Of a DNA stretch of 64,000 nt, positions 48,485 to 56,963 are shown one piece after another. The notes beneath the pieces are model-generated. The model saw nothing but the letters and a program-made list of their open reading frames with translations. It had not been told where the DNA came from and did no database searches. Both the position numbers and the translations under genes were made by a program. The number at the start of each line of letters is the position of its first letter. Within the stretch, counting starts at the first letter, position 1. The stretch is from Emticicia sp965283955 (lineage in GTDB: Bacteria; Bacteroidota; Bacteroidia; Cytophagales; Spirosomataceae), in NCBI GenBank assembly GCA_965283955.1, contig CBDIQW010000003.1:1-64000 (forward strand), written 5' to 3'.

Positions 48485-49346
48485 AAATCAAATACTGTTT
48501 TATGGAATGCTACTTCTCGTCTGTTTTTGGGCGGGAAGTTGCCAAAATGAGGAAGAAACCCCTATTTCGAGTGTAAAAAGCCCCTTGAAAAACCTAAGAA
48601 AATTTGGTTTGGCCCGAACACCAGCCGATAGGCTCAAGCAAGTAAAAGCTACAGATAGGAAAGCGTTTAATGGCATTATGCCCAATAAGTACCAAATAAA
48701 TACTCCGCCAACTGAACCTTATGGACAAGGTAACGAAGGAGCTTGTGTTGCCTGGGCAACATCGTGGGCTGTTGCTGCTACAAAGATAAATTATACTGGT
48801 AATGCTATTAACTATGGCAATTTATTTAGTCCTGAGTTTATCTATAACCAAATAAAAATCTCTAATGATTGTGAGCAAGGGTCTTATTTTATTTCAAATA
48901 ATCGGTATTTGGGGGCATTAGATTTAGTGGTTCAGCAAGGAGTATGTTTTTGGGAAGAAATGCCCTATACAGATAAAGGTTGTACTACCTTACCCAATAG
49001 TTCTCAAAAAAGTTTGGCCATTCCAAATCGTATTTCTAAGTATGAAAAAGTGGAAGGTTTTAACACGAGTGACTTGAAAAAAGTATTGCTCTCAAATTTT
49101 GTTCTGGTTTTTGGTGCAATGGTAGATGAAGGTTTTATAAATGCCAATAAAAACTTTATTTGGAAATCACAAGATGGACAAAATTTAGGTGGTCATGCCA
49201 TGATAATTATAGGATATGATGATACTAAAAATGCTTTTAAAATACAAAATTCTTGGGGGAACTCCTGGGGCGATAATGGCTATTCGTGGTTAGACTATGG
49301 CTATTATAACCAAGTTGTTTTTGAGGCATATATTCTTTACAAATAA
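48471..49346 (+). CDS. Papain-family (C1A) cysteine protease lipoprotein
   Basis: About 291 residues from MFKFKNQILFYGMLLLVCFW; the upstream frame start at 48453 lacks a signal. The lipobox GSC follows the signal. The catalytic triad is visible: Cys in GNEGACVAWATSWAVAATK, His in NLGGHAMIIIGYDD, Asn in KIQNSWGNSWGDNGYSW. The oxyanion Gln region is replaced by YGQGNEGAC, which fits. A short N-terminal pro-segment lies before the catalytic domain. It should cleave proteins outside the cell or in the periplasm. Operon with the preceding lipoprotein, followed by the sterol-desaturase-like gene after 11 bp. Confidence 0.92.
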   Translation: MFKFKNQILFYGMLLLVCFWAGSCQNEEETPISSVKSPLKNLRKFGLARTPADRLKQVKATDRKAFNGIMPNKYQINTPPTEPYGQGNEGACVAWATSWAVAATKINYTGNAINYGNLFSPEFIYNQIKISNDCEQGSYFISNNRYLGALDLVVQQGVCFWEEMPYTDKGCTTLPNSSQKSLAIPNRISKYEKVEGFNTSDLKKVLLSNFVLVFGAMVDEGFINANKNFIWKSQDGQNLGGHAMIIIGYDDTKNAFKIQNSWGNSWGDNGYSWLDYGYYNQVVFEAYILYK

Positions 49347-49357
49347 ACGAATTTAAT

Positions 49358-50158
49358 ATGCAAAATGTACTTCAAAACCTTGTCAATCAAATTGGCATTT
49401 TTCCAGTTTGGATGATTGCCTCACTGCTGACTTTCCTTCGCTATATAGTGCTTACAGGAAGTGTCTATTTGCTTTTTTACGTTTTTTTAATTAAAAAATT
49501 TAGACATCTGAAAATCCAGAGAAATTCTCCCGAACGAATTCAGCTTATAAATGAAATGAAAAATTCTTTCTATACATCTATGATATTTGCTTTTATGGGT
49601 ATGAGTGTATTTGCTGCCAGACACTTTGGCTACACAAAACACTATTTTGATATTTCTGAATATGGTTGGTTCTACTTCGGATTTAGTATTGTGTTTTTGG
49701 TATTTGCTCACGACACTTATTTTTATTGGATTCATCGAATGATGCACTCACCAAAGTTATTTAGACTCCTTCACCGTGTACATCATCTGTCGTTTAACCC
49801 AACCCCAATGACTTCGTTTTCATTTCATCCATTAGAATCATTTTTGGAGTTTGGTATAGTTCCCTTAATCGTTTTTATTATTCCAATCCATCCTTATGCT
49901 TTATTATTCTTGTCAGTATGGTCATTGATTTGGAATATTTATGGGCATTTAGGTTTTGAACTATTTCCAATGGGCTTTGCAACGCATCGCTTTTGGGGGT
50001 GGTTTAACACATCAGTTCATCATAATATGCACCATCAAAGGGTAAATTACAACTTCGGTTTATACTTTAATATTTGGGATAGATTGATGAAAACCAATCA
50101 TCCAGATTACCTGCAAGTTTATCAAAACGTTAAAAACAATCATAAACATAAAATTTAA
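49358..50158 (+). CDS. Fatty acid hydroxylase/sterol desaturase-family membrane protein
   Basis: 266 residues with four to five membrane helices and the di-iron His clusters of the family: HDTYFYWIHRMMH, LHRVHHLSF and HHNMHH, with additional HPLESF. Members insert oxygen into lipid chains at the membrane. Third gene in the lipoprotein-protease group and followed after 5 bp by a small secreted protein, so likely in the same operon. Substrate unknown. Confidence 0.93.
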   Translation: MQNVLQNLVNQIGIFPVWMIASLLTFLRYIVLTGSVYLLFYVFLIKKFRHLKIQRNSPERIQLINEMKNSFYTSMIFAFMGMSVFAARHFGYTKHYFDISEYGWFYFGFSIVFLVFAHDTYFYWIHRMMHSPKLFRLLHRVHHLSFNPTPMTSFSFHPLESFLEFGIVPLIVFIIPIHPYALLFLSVWSLIWNIYGHLGFELFPMGFATHRFWGWFNTSVHHNMHHQRVNYNFGLYFNIWDRLMKTNHPDYLQVYQNVKNNHKHKI

Positions 50159-50163
50159 TTATT

Positions 50164-50532
50164 ATGAAAAACATCATTTTTGTAGCATTTATGCTCATAA
50201 ACCCTTCTCTTTTTGCTCAATTCAATAAAGACAACCCAGGCACTCCCTTAGAAAGAGCCCAGATGATGACCGATACAATGACAGTCAAACTAAAACTTAA
50301 TCAGGAACAGAAAGTGAAAATTTATTACATAAATCTCAAGTATGCTAAAATAATGCAGGCAGAGGTTGTGGATGTTGATAAAAATAAAATATCCAAATAT
50401 TGGAGAGCTAATGAAATTAATGACCAAAAGGAAGTAGAGTTGAAGCCAAATTTGACTAAAGAGCAGTGGAAATCATACGAACAGATTAGAAATGAGAAAA
50501 AGAAAAGTTTCTTTTATAAAAATTCAAAGTAA
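50164..50532 (+). CDS. Small secreted protein, Spy/LTxxQ-like
   Basis: 122 residues. Signal peptide ending NPSLFAQ. The helical mature part contains MTVKLKLNQEQKVKIYYINLKYA and LTKEQWKSYEQIRNEKKK, reminiscent of Spy/CpxP-type LTxxQ chaperone repeats (LNQEQ, LTKEQ). Such proteins protect periplasmic proteins or sense envelope stress. Last gene of the 47744-50532 run; a 213-bp gap with the LytTR-type repeats follows. Confidence 0.72.
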   Translation: MKNIIFVAFMLINPSLFAQFNKDNPGTPLERAQMMTDTMTVKLKLNQEQKVKIYYINLKYAKIMQAEVVDVDKNKISKYWRANEINDQKEVELKPNLTKEQWKSYEQIRNEKKKSFFYKNSK

Positions 50533-50650
50533 AACATTTTGTAAAAAGTAGTCTCAAAAGCAGCTTTTCTGATGGTAGTTAGGAAATTTGCTTTTTTGAT
50601 AATCATAAATTACTTTCTTCTAAACAACATATTTCAATAAGTTATTAACC

Positions 50651-50685
50651 TTGCCCGTTTCAGTCATTCAATTGCCCTTTCCAGT
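50651..50685 (+). promoter_or_regulatory. LytTR-type direct repeats upstream of the TonB receptor operon
   Basis: TTGCCCGTTTCAGT (50651) and TTGCCCTTTCCAGT (50672) are exactly 21 bp apart. A TACTTTTG string at 50718 (TAnnTTTG) lies 46 bp from the start of the second repeat. The arrangement is matched before 54769 with identical spacing. LytTR regulators characteristically bind such two-turn direct repeats. Confidence 0.75.
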
Positions 50686-50717
50686 TCATCTTCAAAGTAT
50701 GGCAGTTTTTTAGCCTA

Positions 50718-50725
50718 TACTTTTG
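50718..50725 (+). promoter_or_regulatory. Promoter -7 box of the TonB receptor operon
   Basis: TACTTTTG matches the Bacteroidota TAnnTTTG element, 20 bp before the receptor ATG. No clear -33 TTTG, as expected for an activator-dependent promoter. Confidence 0.6.
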
Positions 50726-50745
50726 TTCAAAAAAACGCAAATTAT

Positions 50746-53070
50746 ATGTTTCGAGTATCTCTTTTTATTTTTTCATTTTTAGCTTGTTCCATTGCTTTCG
50801 GTCAGGGAAAGTTTACCATTAGTGGTACAGTAAAAGACGCCAAAACAGGTGAATTAATGATTGGTGCAACGGTTCGCATCAAAGAACTTACAAATGTTGG
50901 TATTTCGTGCAATGAGTATGGATTTTACTCATTAACTATTCCACAAGGCAATTATACAGTTGCAGCTGCAATGATTGGCTATGAAACAAAAGAGCAAAAA
51001 GTAGCTCTTTTGGCAAATCAGAAAGTTGATTTTCTGCTTGGCGAAGAATCATCAATGCTCAATGAAGTTGTAGTGAAGGCAAATGCTGCCAACGACAATA
51101 TTACAAATACGTCGATGGGTTTTGAAAAGCTGAATATCAAGGAAATCAATCAAGTTCCTGTCTTACTTGGTGAGCGTGACCCACTTAAGGTAATGCAGTT
51201 GTTGCCAGGCATAAAGTCGGCTGGAGAAGGTAGTAGTGGTTTCAATGTACGAGGCGGTAATATAGACCAAAATCTCATTTTGCTTGACGAAGCTCCTGTT
51301 TATAACGCTTCGCATTTATTGGGTTTCTTTAGCACATTCAATGCCGATGCCATCAAAGATTTGAGTATCTATAAAGGCAATAGTCCTGCTCAATACGGTG
51401 GTAGATTATCCTCTGTTTTAGATATAAAAATGAATGATGGCAATAACCAAAACTTTAAAGTTGGTGGTGGTATCGGGCTAATAGCCAGTCACTTATCTGT
51501 AGAAGGTCCATTGCAAAAAGATAAAAGCTCGTTTCTTATTACAGGCCGACGCACCTATGCTGATGCTTTTTTAAAGCTTTCAAACAATGAAGACCTCAAT
51601 AAAAACACACTTTATTTTTATGATTTGAATGCTAAACTGAATTATACTTTCTCGGATAAAGACCGCCTTTATTTATCAGGGTATTTTGGTAGAGATAAAT
51701 TTGGTATTAATGATTTATTTGGCATCGACTGGGGAAATGCTACTGGTACGCTTCGCTGGAATCATTTGCTTTCTGAGAAACTTTTCAGCAATACATCCTT
51801 TATTTTTAGTAAATACAACTATGAAGTAAGCGTCGCCAACGGTTCAAATCAATTTCAGTTAAATTCTGATATTCAAGATATTAACTTCAAACAAGAATTT
51901 AGTTTTTTTCCAAATCCACAAAACTCATGGCGAATGGGGGTAAACATTATTCATCATACACTAAAGCCACGCACCCGTGAATCATCGAGTGAAGACTCAA
52001 GCATAAACACAAGCGAAGAACCATCAAAAACAGCATTTGAATCAGCCGTTTATGCCACCAATAAATGGAGCTTGAATGAGAAATTTAACATGGAGTACGG
52101 GCTTAGGTTAAGTGCTTTTACGGTAATGGGCGGTAGCGATTTTTATGAGTATGACTCAAAAGGAAATTTGATTAATACCCTTAATTATGGGAGAAATGAA
52201 GTCGTGAAAAACTACATTAATCTTGAACCACGCCTTTCGGCGAGTTATTTATTCAATCAATCTTTTTCTATAAAAGCAGCTTATAGCCGAAATGTCCAGC
52301 ATTTACATTTATTGAGTAGTTCCAGTGCTGCTTCGCCTACTGACAGATGGTTGATGAATAGTAATAATATCAAACCCGAAATTGCTGACCAAATTTCAAT
52401 AGGTATTTTTAAGAATTTGAAAGAAAATGCCTATGAATTTAGTACAGAGGTTTATTATAAGCGTATGCAAAATCAGATGGATTATAAAGATGGAGCTGAT
52501 TTTATGCAAAGCGAAAATCTCGAATCTCAATTGCTTTTTGGTGAAGGTAGGGCTTATGGTGCAGAGTTTTTGCTCAAAAAGAAAACAGGAAACCTAACTG
52601 GTTGGATTGGATATACACTCTCACGAACCGAACGACAAATTGACGGAATAAACAATGGCGAATGGTATGCCGCCAAACAAGACCGCACGCACGATATTTC
52701 GATTGTAGGAACTTATCAGTTTTCTAAAAAATGGTCCGTTTCTGGAACTTGGGTATATAATACAGGTAATGCGGTTACTTTCCCAACTGCCAAATATGCG
52801 ATTGATGGAGGAATTGCCTTTTTGTATTCTGAAAGGAATGGCTATCGAATGCCTGACTACCACCGTCTTGACTTAGGAGCAACCGTTAATCTCAATAAAA
52901 AAGCTAATCGAGAATCGAGTCTTTCGTTTGGTGTTTACAATGCTTATGGACGCTCAAATCCTTATGCGTATAATTTTGGGCAAAGTATTGATTCACCCGA
53001 AATCACCGAAGTGAGCAGAGTTACGCTCTTCCAATATGTACCATATATCACTTACAATTTTAAGTTTTAA
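50746..53070 (+). CDS. TonB-dependent outer membrane receptor (intact)
   Basis: 774 residues. Signal peptide (LFIFSFLACSIAFGQ), CarboxypepD_reg-like domain (KFTISGTVKDAKTGELMIGATVRIKE), plug (MQLLPGIKSAGEGSSGFNVRGGNIDQNLILLDEAPVYN) and a beta-barrel ending FQYVPYITYNFKF with a terminal Phe. It imports a substrate across the outer membrane with TonB energy. Followed by a DUF4249 lipoprotein after 5 bp and a secreted protein; TBDR plus DUF4249 is a recurring pair in Bacteroidota. The 21-bp-spaced repeats in its promoter tie it to the LytTR system at 59962-61715. Confidence 0.95.
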   Translation: MFRVSLFIFSFLACSIAFGQGKFTISGTVKDAKTGELMIGATVRIKELTNVGISCNEYGFYSLTIPQGNYTVAAAMIGYETKEQKVALLANQKVDFLLGEESSMLNEVVVKANAANDNITNTSMGFEKLNIKEINQVPVLLGERDPLKVMQLLPGIKSAGEGSSGFNVRGGNIDQNLILLDEAPVYNASHLLGFFSTFNADAIKDLSIYKGNSPAQYGGRLSSVLDIKMNDGNNQNFKVGGGIGLIASHLSVEGPLQKDKSSFLITGRRTYADAFLKLSNNEDLNKNTLYFYDLNAKLNYTFSDKDRLYLSGYFGRDKFGINDLFGIDWGNATGTLRWNHLLSEKLFSNTSFIFSKYNYEVSVANGSNQFQLNSDIQDINFKQEFSFFPNPQNSWRMGVNIIHHTLKPRTRESSSEDSSINTSEEPSKTAFESAVYATNKWSLNEKFNMEYGLRLSAFTVMGGSDFYEYDSKGNLINTLNYGRNEVVKNYINLEPRLSASYLFNQSFSIKAAYSRNVQHLHLLSSSSAASPTDRWLMNSNNIKPEIADQISIGIFKNLKENAYEFSTEVYYKRMQNQMDYKDGADFMQSENLESQLLFGEGRAYGAEFLLKKKTGNLTGWIGYTLSRTERQIDGINNGEWYAAKQDRTHDISIVGTYQFSKKWSVSGTWVYNTGNAVTFPTAKYAIDGGIAFLYSERNGYRMPDYHRLDLGATVNLNKKANRESSLSFGVYNAYGRSNPYAYNFGQSIDSPEITEVSRVTLFQYVPYITYNFKF

Positions 53071-53075
53071 TCAAA

Positions 53076-53888
53076 ATGAAAATACTAAAATTAAAAAATA
53101 AGACCTTATCTCAGGGTTTTGGCTTTGTGTTGCTTTCAATGTTGCTCACATCATGTGTTGAGGTTGTTGAGCTTGACCTCCGAAGTATTGAGCCTCAATT
53201 AGTAATTGAAGGAAAAATAACTGATGATAGTACACAAAATGAAGTAAAAATTTCTTTGACAGAAGATTTTCAGCAAAAAAATGAGTTTCCTGCAATTACT
53301 ACAGCCAAAGTGAACATCATTGATTTGACAACTGGCGAAAGTGAAGAATTGAATCAATCGGTCGCAGGAACATATAAAATTATGAAGTTGAAAGGCATTT
53401 CAGGGCATAGCTATCAAATGAAAGTCGATTATAATGGTAAAACTTATGAAGCAAGCTCAAAAATGCCACAAAAAGTGGCGATGCAAGACCTGAAATATCA
53501 AGAAGTTATACGCTTTCAGAGTGCGATTAGGATGGTGGCGGTCTATCAAGACCCTAAGGAAGAGACAAACTATTATCGTTGGGCAACAATTGGAAATGAT
53601 AACATTCGGAGTAGAGCATATTTTGTGAGAACCGATATTTTCAATAATGGAAATCGTATAGAGCAAGTGATTGATAGCGGTATCGACATTAATGTCGGCG
53701 AAAAAATTACCATCGAGATGCAGTGTATTGATAAGCCAACTTACGATTATTTCTTTACACTTGCTCGTCAACAAGGCCAAGGACTCAACAGTGGTTCGGG
53801 AACAAATCCACCAAGCAATATTACGGGTGGAGCATTAGGGTATTTTGGAGCATACACCGTTGAACAAAAAGTTGCCGAAATCAAATGA
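53076..53888 (+). CDS. DUF4249 lipoprotein, partner of the TonB receptor
   Basis: 270 residues with signal and lipobox LLTSC (Cys about 27), then VVELDLRSIEPQLVIEGKITDD and VKISLTEDFQQ, the DUF4249 pattern of an immunoglobulin-like beta domain. It is probably a surface-exposed partner of the TonB receptor directly upstream. Start overlaps nothing; the next gene overlaps its stop by 4 bp. The function of DUF4249 is not established. Confidence 0.9.
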   Translation: MKILKLKNKTLSQGFGFVLLSMLLTSCVEVVELDLRSIEPQLVIEGKITDDSTQNEVKISLTEDFQQKNEFPAITTAKVNIIDLTTGESEELNQSVAGTYKIMKLKGISGHSYQMKVDYNGKTYEASSKMPQKVAMQDLKYQEVIRFQSAIRMVAVYQDPKEETNYYRWATIGNDNIRSRAYFVRTDIFNNGNRIEQVIDSGIDINVGEKITIEMQCIDKPTYDYFFTLARQQGQGLNSGSGTNPPSNITGGALGYFGAYTVEQKVAEIK

Positions 53889-54667
53889 AAAAGATAATAT
53901 CAACCCTAACCATTGTGAGTTTTCTATCTGGGCAGACAAGTTTTGCCCAGAGAAAACCTTTTGTTTTTACCCCAGATAAAGAATGGCATTATCTTGGAGC
54001 GGGCGTCGGCCTGCCTTTACCATCGTTTATCAGTTACGAATACCGCCTAAACAATTGGTCTTATGGTGGCGAAATCGGTCTGATTCATACCAACCTTTTA
54101 GTAAATTTGAGAGGGTCTAAAAATACTGACCCGAGAAATATCTATGTACAAGAACACTTAAAACAAGGTATTTCGTATGGTTTAAACTTAAAATATCATT
54201 TCAAAGAAAAAGCCAATTCGTTTTATATTGATGGGCATTCCCTATTGATGAAAGTCGGACTTTCGCCTGATAATCCAAGAGCGATTATTAATGTTTTTGC
54301 ATCAGACCGTTTGAGTGAAATTGAAGATAAATTAGATAATAATCGAATCTTAAACAGGCTGCTTGGCGGAAAAGAATTTTTAGATGAAACATCCATGAAA
54401 CCAAGTATTTCTTTGGTAATGCTCGGTTTGAGTTTTGGACGTCGATTTAAACTTTCAAAAAAGTTATTATTTGAACCTCAATTCCTCTTTGATTTTAAAA
54501 TTAATCAATCGGCAAAGCTTGATTTTGATTCAAATAGCCAAACGATTGATAATATTTTAACTAATCAGATTTCCCCCATTATTTCAAAGGCTATCAAATC
54601 TCAGAATTTATTTAATGTCTTGCCATCTATTTGCTTTGGTTTCAAATATGAATTACGAAGTAAATAA
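53885..54667 (+). CDS. Secreted or outer-membrane protein of unknown function
   Basis: 260 residues. Signal peptide (TIVSFLSGQTSFAQ). The mature part has beta-strand repeats typical of small outer-membrane proteins (WHYLGAGVGLPLPSFISYEYRLNNWSYGGEIGLIHTNLLV, SLVMLGLSFGRRFKLSKKLLFEPQFLFDF, FGFKYELR). ATGA overlap with the DUF4249 gene places it third in the TonB receptor operon. No family recognised; a small beta-barrel is the best guess. Confidence 0.78.
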   Translation: MKKIISTLTIVSFLSGQTSFAQRKPFVFTPDKEWHYLGAGVGLPLPSFISYEYRLNNWSYGGEIGLIHTNLLVNLRGSKNTDPRNIYVQEHLKQGISYGLNLKYHFKEKANSFYIDGHSLLMKVGLSPDNPRAIINVFASDRLSEIEDKLDNNRILNRLLGGKEFLDETSMKPSISLVMLGLSFGRRFKLSKKLLFEPQFLFDFKINQSAKLDFDSNSQTIDNILTNQISPIISKAIKSQNLFNVLPSICFGFKYELRSK

Positions 54668-54673
54668 ACCAAG

Positions 54674-54709
54674 TTGCCTGCTTCAGTTGGTTTTATGCCC
54701 GTTTCAGAA
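54674..54709 (+). promoter_or_regulatory. LytTR-type direct repeats upstream of the efflux operon
   Basis: TTGCCTGCTTCAGT (54674) and ATGCCCGTTTCAGA (54695), exactly 21 bp apart and alike at 11 of 14 positions to the repeats before 50746. TAACTTTG at 54741 (TAnnTTTG) is again 46 bp from the second repeat start. This makes a common regulator very likely. Confidence 0.75.
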
Positions 54710-54740
54710 TATCTCGTTTCTTGACGCAATACTCCTTTTT

Positions 54741-54748
54741 TAACTTTG
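54741..54748 (+). promoter_or_regulatory. Promoter -7 box of the efflux/LytTR operon
   Basis: TAACTTTG fits TAnnTTTG, 20 bp before ATG 54769, the same geometry as the promoter of the TonB receptor operon. Confidence 0.6.
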
Positions 54749-54768
54749 ATTCATAATTAATTTCATAT

Positions 54769-55119
54769 ATGAAAACACAATTAGTTGTCTTAATCGTTTT
54801 AAGTGCTTTTACAATCGTTCAGAGTGAAACGAGACTCGTGGGTCTTTGGAAAAATGATACTGGCAATCGAACCATTCAATTTTATCAATCAGGAAACTTT
54901 TTTGAAGGAAAAATAACCGAAGATTCTGACCCTATAATGATAGGAAAAGTTATTTTTCAAAGACTTAAATTTAATGGTAAATTTTATGAGGGATCGGCTT
55001 TTCTACCTAAGAAAAATCGCAGTATTTTATGTTCATTGAAACTCATCGACTCAAATATTTTAGAAATAACAGGGAAAGTGGGCATAATCACAGACACCAA
55101 AATCTGGAAGAGAAAATGA
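54769..55119 (+). CDS. Small secreted protein of DUF2147 type
   Basis: 116 residues with a short signal (VVLIVLSAFTIVQS). The mature part starts LVGLWKNDTGNRTIQFYQSGNFFEGKI and ends KIWKRK, the DUF2147 (lipocalin-like small beta-barrel) pattern. First gene of the operon; its stop overlaps the TolC-type gene start (ATGA). Periplasmic; function not established for the family. Confidence 0.75.
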   Translation: MKTQLVVLIVLSAFTIVQSETRLVGLWKNDTGNRTIQFYQSGNFFEGKITEDSDPIMIGKVIFQRLKFNGKFYEGSAFLPKKNRSILCSLKLIDSNILEITGKVGIITDTKIWKRK

Positions 55120-56417
55120 AAAAAATAGCCCTTTTTATGATTTCATGGTGTTTTTGGGTACAATCATATTCACAATCGGTCATAATTAACAATTTTGAAG
55201 AATTACTGGATTTTGCAAAAAAACACAACTATACCAAAAATGTTAATGCTAAACAGATAGAACTTGCCAAACTCACCACAAGAACAGCCATAGGTAATGT
55301 CTTAAACCCCAGAATCCCAACAACTGCATCAATCATAGATAACTCCAAGCAACCAGTAAGTTTTATTCCTGCCGAAATTTTTGGCGGACCTGCGGGGACT
55401 TATAGAGAAGTAACAATGGGGCAACGTTATATCTCAAATCTTAGCTTTTCACCTCAGTTTGATATTATAAACTTGGGGAATTACGCTCGAATTCAGTCAG
55501 CTCGGGTCAATGAAAAATTAGTAGAAATTAATGGGATATTAGCTGAAGAAGCCCAATCAGAGCAGCTTAATGGAGTTTATTATAATATTTTAGGATACAA
55601 AACTCAAAAAGAGATGCTCCTGAAAAACCAAAGAATTGCCGATAGTATTCTCCAAATAGTACAACAAAAATACGCTCAAGGTCTTATAAGACCCCAAGAA
55701 ATCAACGACGCCAAGTTCAACAAAATCACTATCGAAGACAAAATCGAACAATTGAACTTTCTATTAAAACAGCAATACACGATACTAAAAATGCTGTGCG
55801 ATGTCGAAGAAGAAGTTGAGCTTTTTTTCAAAGATAATGAGACAATACTCGAAAATGTAACAGTTGAACGAAATGATTTGAAAGTGAAACAACTCACTTA
55901 TCAAGGCTTATTTTTAGAAGCCGAAAAGAAAGCGGCCATGTGGCAGCAGCTGCCAACCCTTTCGTTTGTTTCAAACATTTCATGGCAAAACAACAGCAAT
56001 AATCGTTTTTTTGACCCAAATTCAAACCTAATCAATAGTAATTATTGGGGTCTTCGCCTTAATTGGGATTTGCCCACCAATGTCAATAAACTTTCGGCAT
56101 ATAAAACTGCCCAAATTAATAGTCAGTTGGCTGAAATCAACCAAAAGCACAGTCAATTACAAAATAATTCGGAAAACCAGCAGCTAAAAATAGAATATCA
56201 ACAAACGATTCACCAATACCAAAATCAACAAAAGCTTTTGACCTTGAAGCAGGAAAACTTTGAGAAAAGTAGGAATCAATACGATGCCAATTTACTGAGT
56301 TTAGATAAACTCCTATTGGCACATAATGACCTCATTTTACAAGAATCAATGCTTTTGAATGCTAAAAATGCAGTTTTATTTACAAAATCAAAAATTGAAA
56401 TTAATAATTCATACTAA
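55116..56417 (+). CDS. TolC-family outer membrane efflux protein
   Basis: About 433 residues from MKKIALFMISWCF; a longer frame from 55029 overlaps the previous gene. Signal ends VQSYSQS. Long helical repeats (RIADSILQIVQQKYAQGLIRPQEINDAKF; NQQKLLTLKQENFEKSRNQYDANLLSLDKLLLAHNDL) form the TolC tunnel. It spans the outer membrane and works with the adaptor at 56964 and the ABC permease and ATPase at 58061 and 59291. ATGA overlap with the previous gene shows the operon. Confidence 0.93.
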   Translation: MKKIALFMISWCFWVQSYSQSVIINNFEELLDFAKKHNYTKNVNAKQIELAKLTTRTAIGNVLNPRIPTTASIIDNSKQPVSFIPAEIFGGPAGTYREVTMGQRYISNLSFSPQFDIINLGNYARIQSARVNEKLVEINGILAEEAQSEQLNGVYYNILGYKTQKEMLLKNQRIADSILQIVQQKYAQGLIRPQEINDAKFNKITIEDKIEQLNFLLKQQYTILKMLCDVEEEVELFFKDNETILENVTVERNDLKVKQLTYQGLFLEAEKKAAMWQQLPTLSFVSNISWQNNSNNRFFDPNSNLINSNYWGLRLNWDLPTNVNKLSAYKTAQINSQLAEINQKHSQLQNNSENQQLKIEYQQTIHQYQNQQKLLTLKQENFEKSRNQYDANLLSLDKLLLAHNDLILQESMLLNAKNAVLFTKSKIEINNSY

Positions 56418-56418
56418 T

Positions 56419-56954
56419 ATGAAAGTACTAAGTTTTTCATCACCGTTAATTATTTGCCTATTATGTTCTTTTGCAGCATTGGCTCAGCGTAGAGATGTGG
56501 TTGTTGTAAAAAAGAAACCACACAGAAATATCGTTTACGTAAATCCTTCTCCTAAAGTAAGGGTGGTCAGATTGGTGCCGCCAGAGGCTCGTATCATTCA
56601 TTTCAGAAGTGTGCCGTACTACTTTCATGCTGGTTTATACTATAACTTTATTGGCGGACGCTACGTGGTGGTGGCTGCACCTCGTGGAATGAGAGTAAAC
56701 ATTCTTCCTTCCAATTACTTCTTTTTCAATCTGGAGGTGTTCCTTTCTATTATTTTGAAGGAGTCTATTATACCAAAAAAGGTAAAGAGTATGAAGTTAC
56801 TCCACCCCCTGTTGGTGCTATTGTACCAAAATTGCCCGATGAAGCTGAAAAAATTACGATTGAAGGTAAAGTTTTCTACGAATATGACGATACCATTTAC
56901 AAGCTCACAGAAACCAATCAAGGGCTTCAATATGAAGTAGTGGGCGAAAAATAG
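56419..56954 (+). pseudogene. DUF6515-like secreted protein, one frameshift
   Basis: Starts MKVLSFSSPLIICLLCSFAALAQ (signal), then VVVVKKKPHRNIVYVNPSP, SVPYYFHAGLYYNFIGGRYVVVAAPRGMRVNILPSNYFFF. The frame breaks in a TTTTT run (56722-56726). One more T gives FFFQSGGVPFYYFEGVYYTKKGKEYEV and then VFYEYDDTIYKLTETNQGLQYEVVGEK, ending at TAG 56952. The joined protein is about 178 residues with Tyr/Phe-rich repeats, like small envelope proteins with a GGxxYY-type domain. Homopolymer lesion, so possibly intact. Located between the TolC and adaptor genes. Confidence 0.75.
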
Positions 56955-56963
56955 ACTAAAAAG

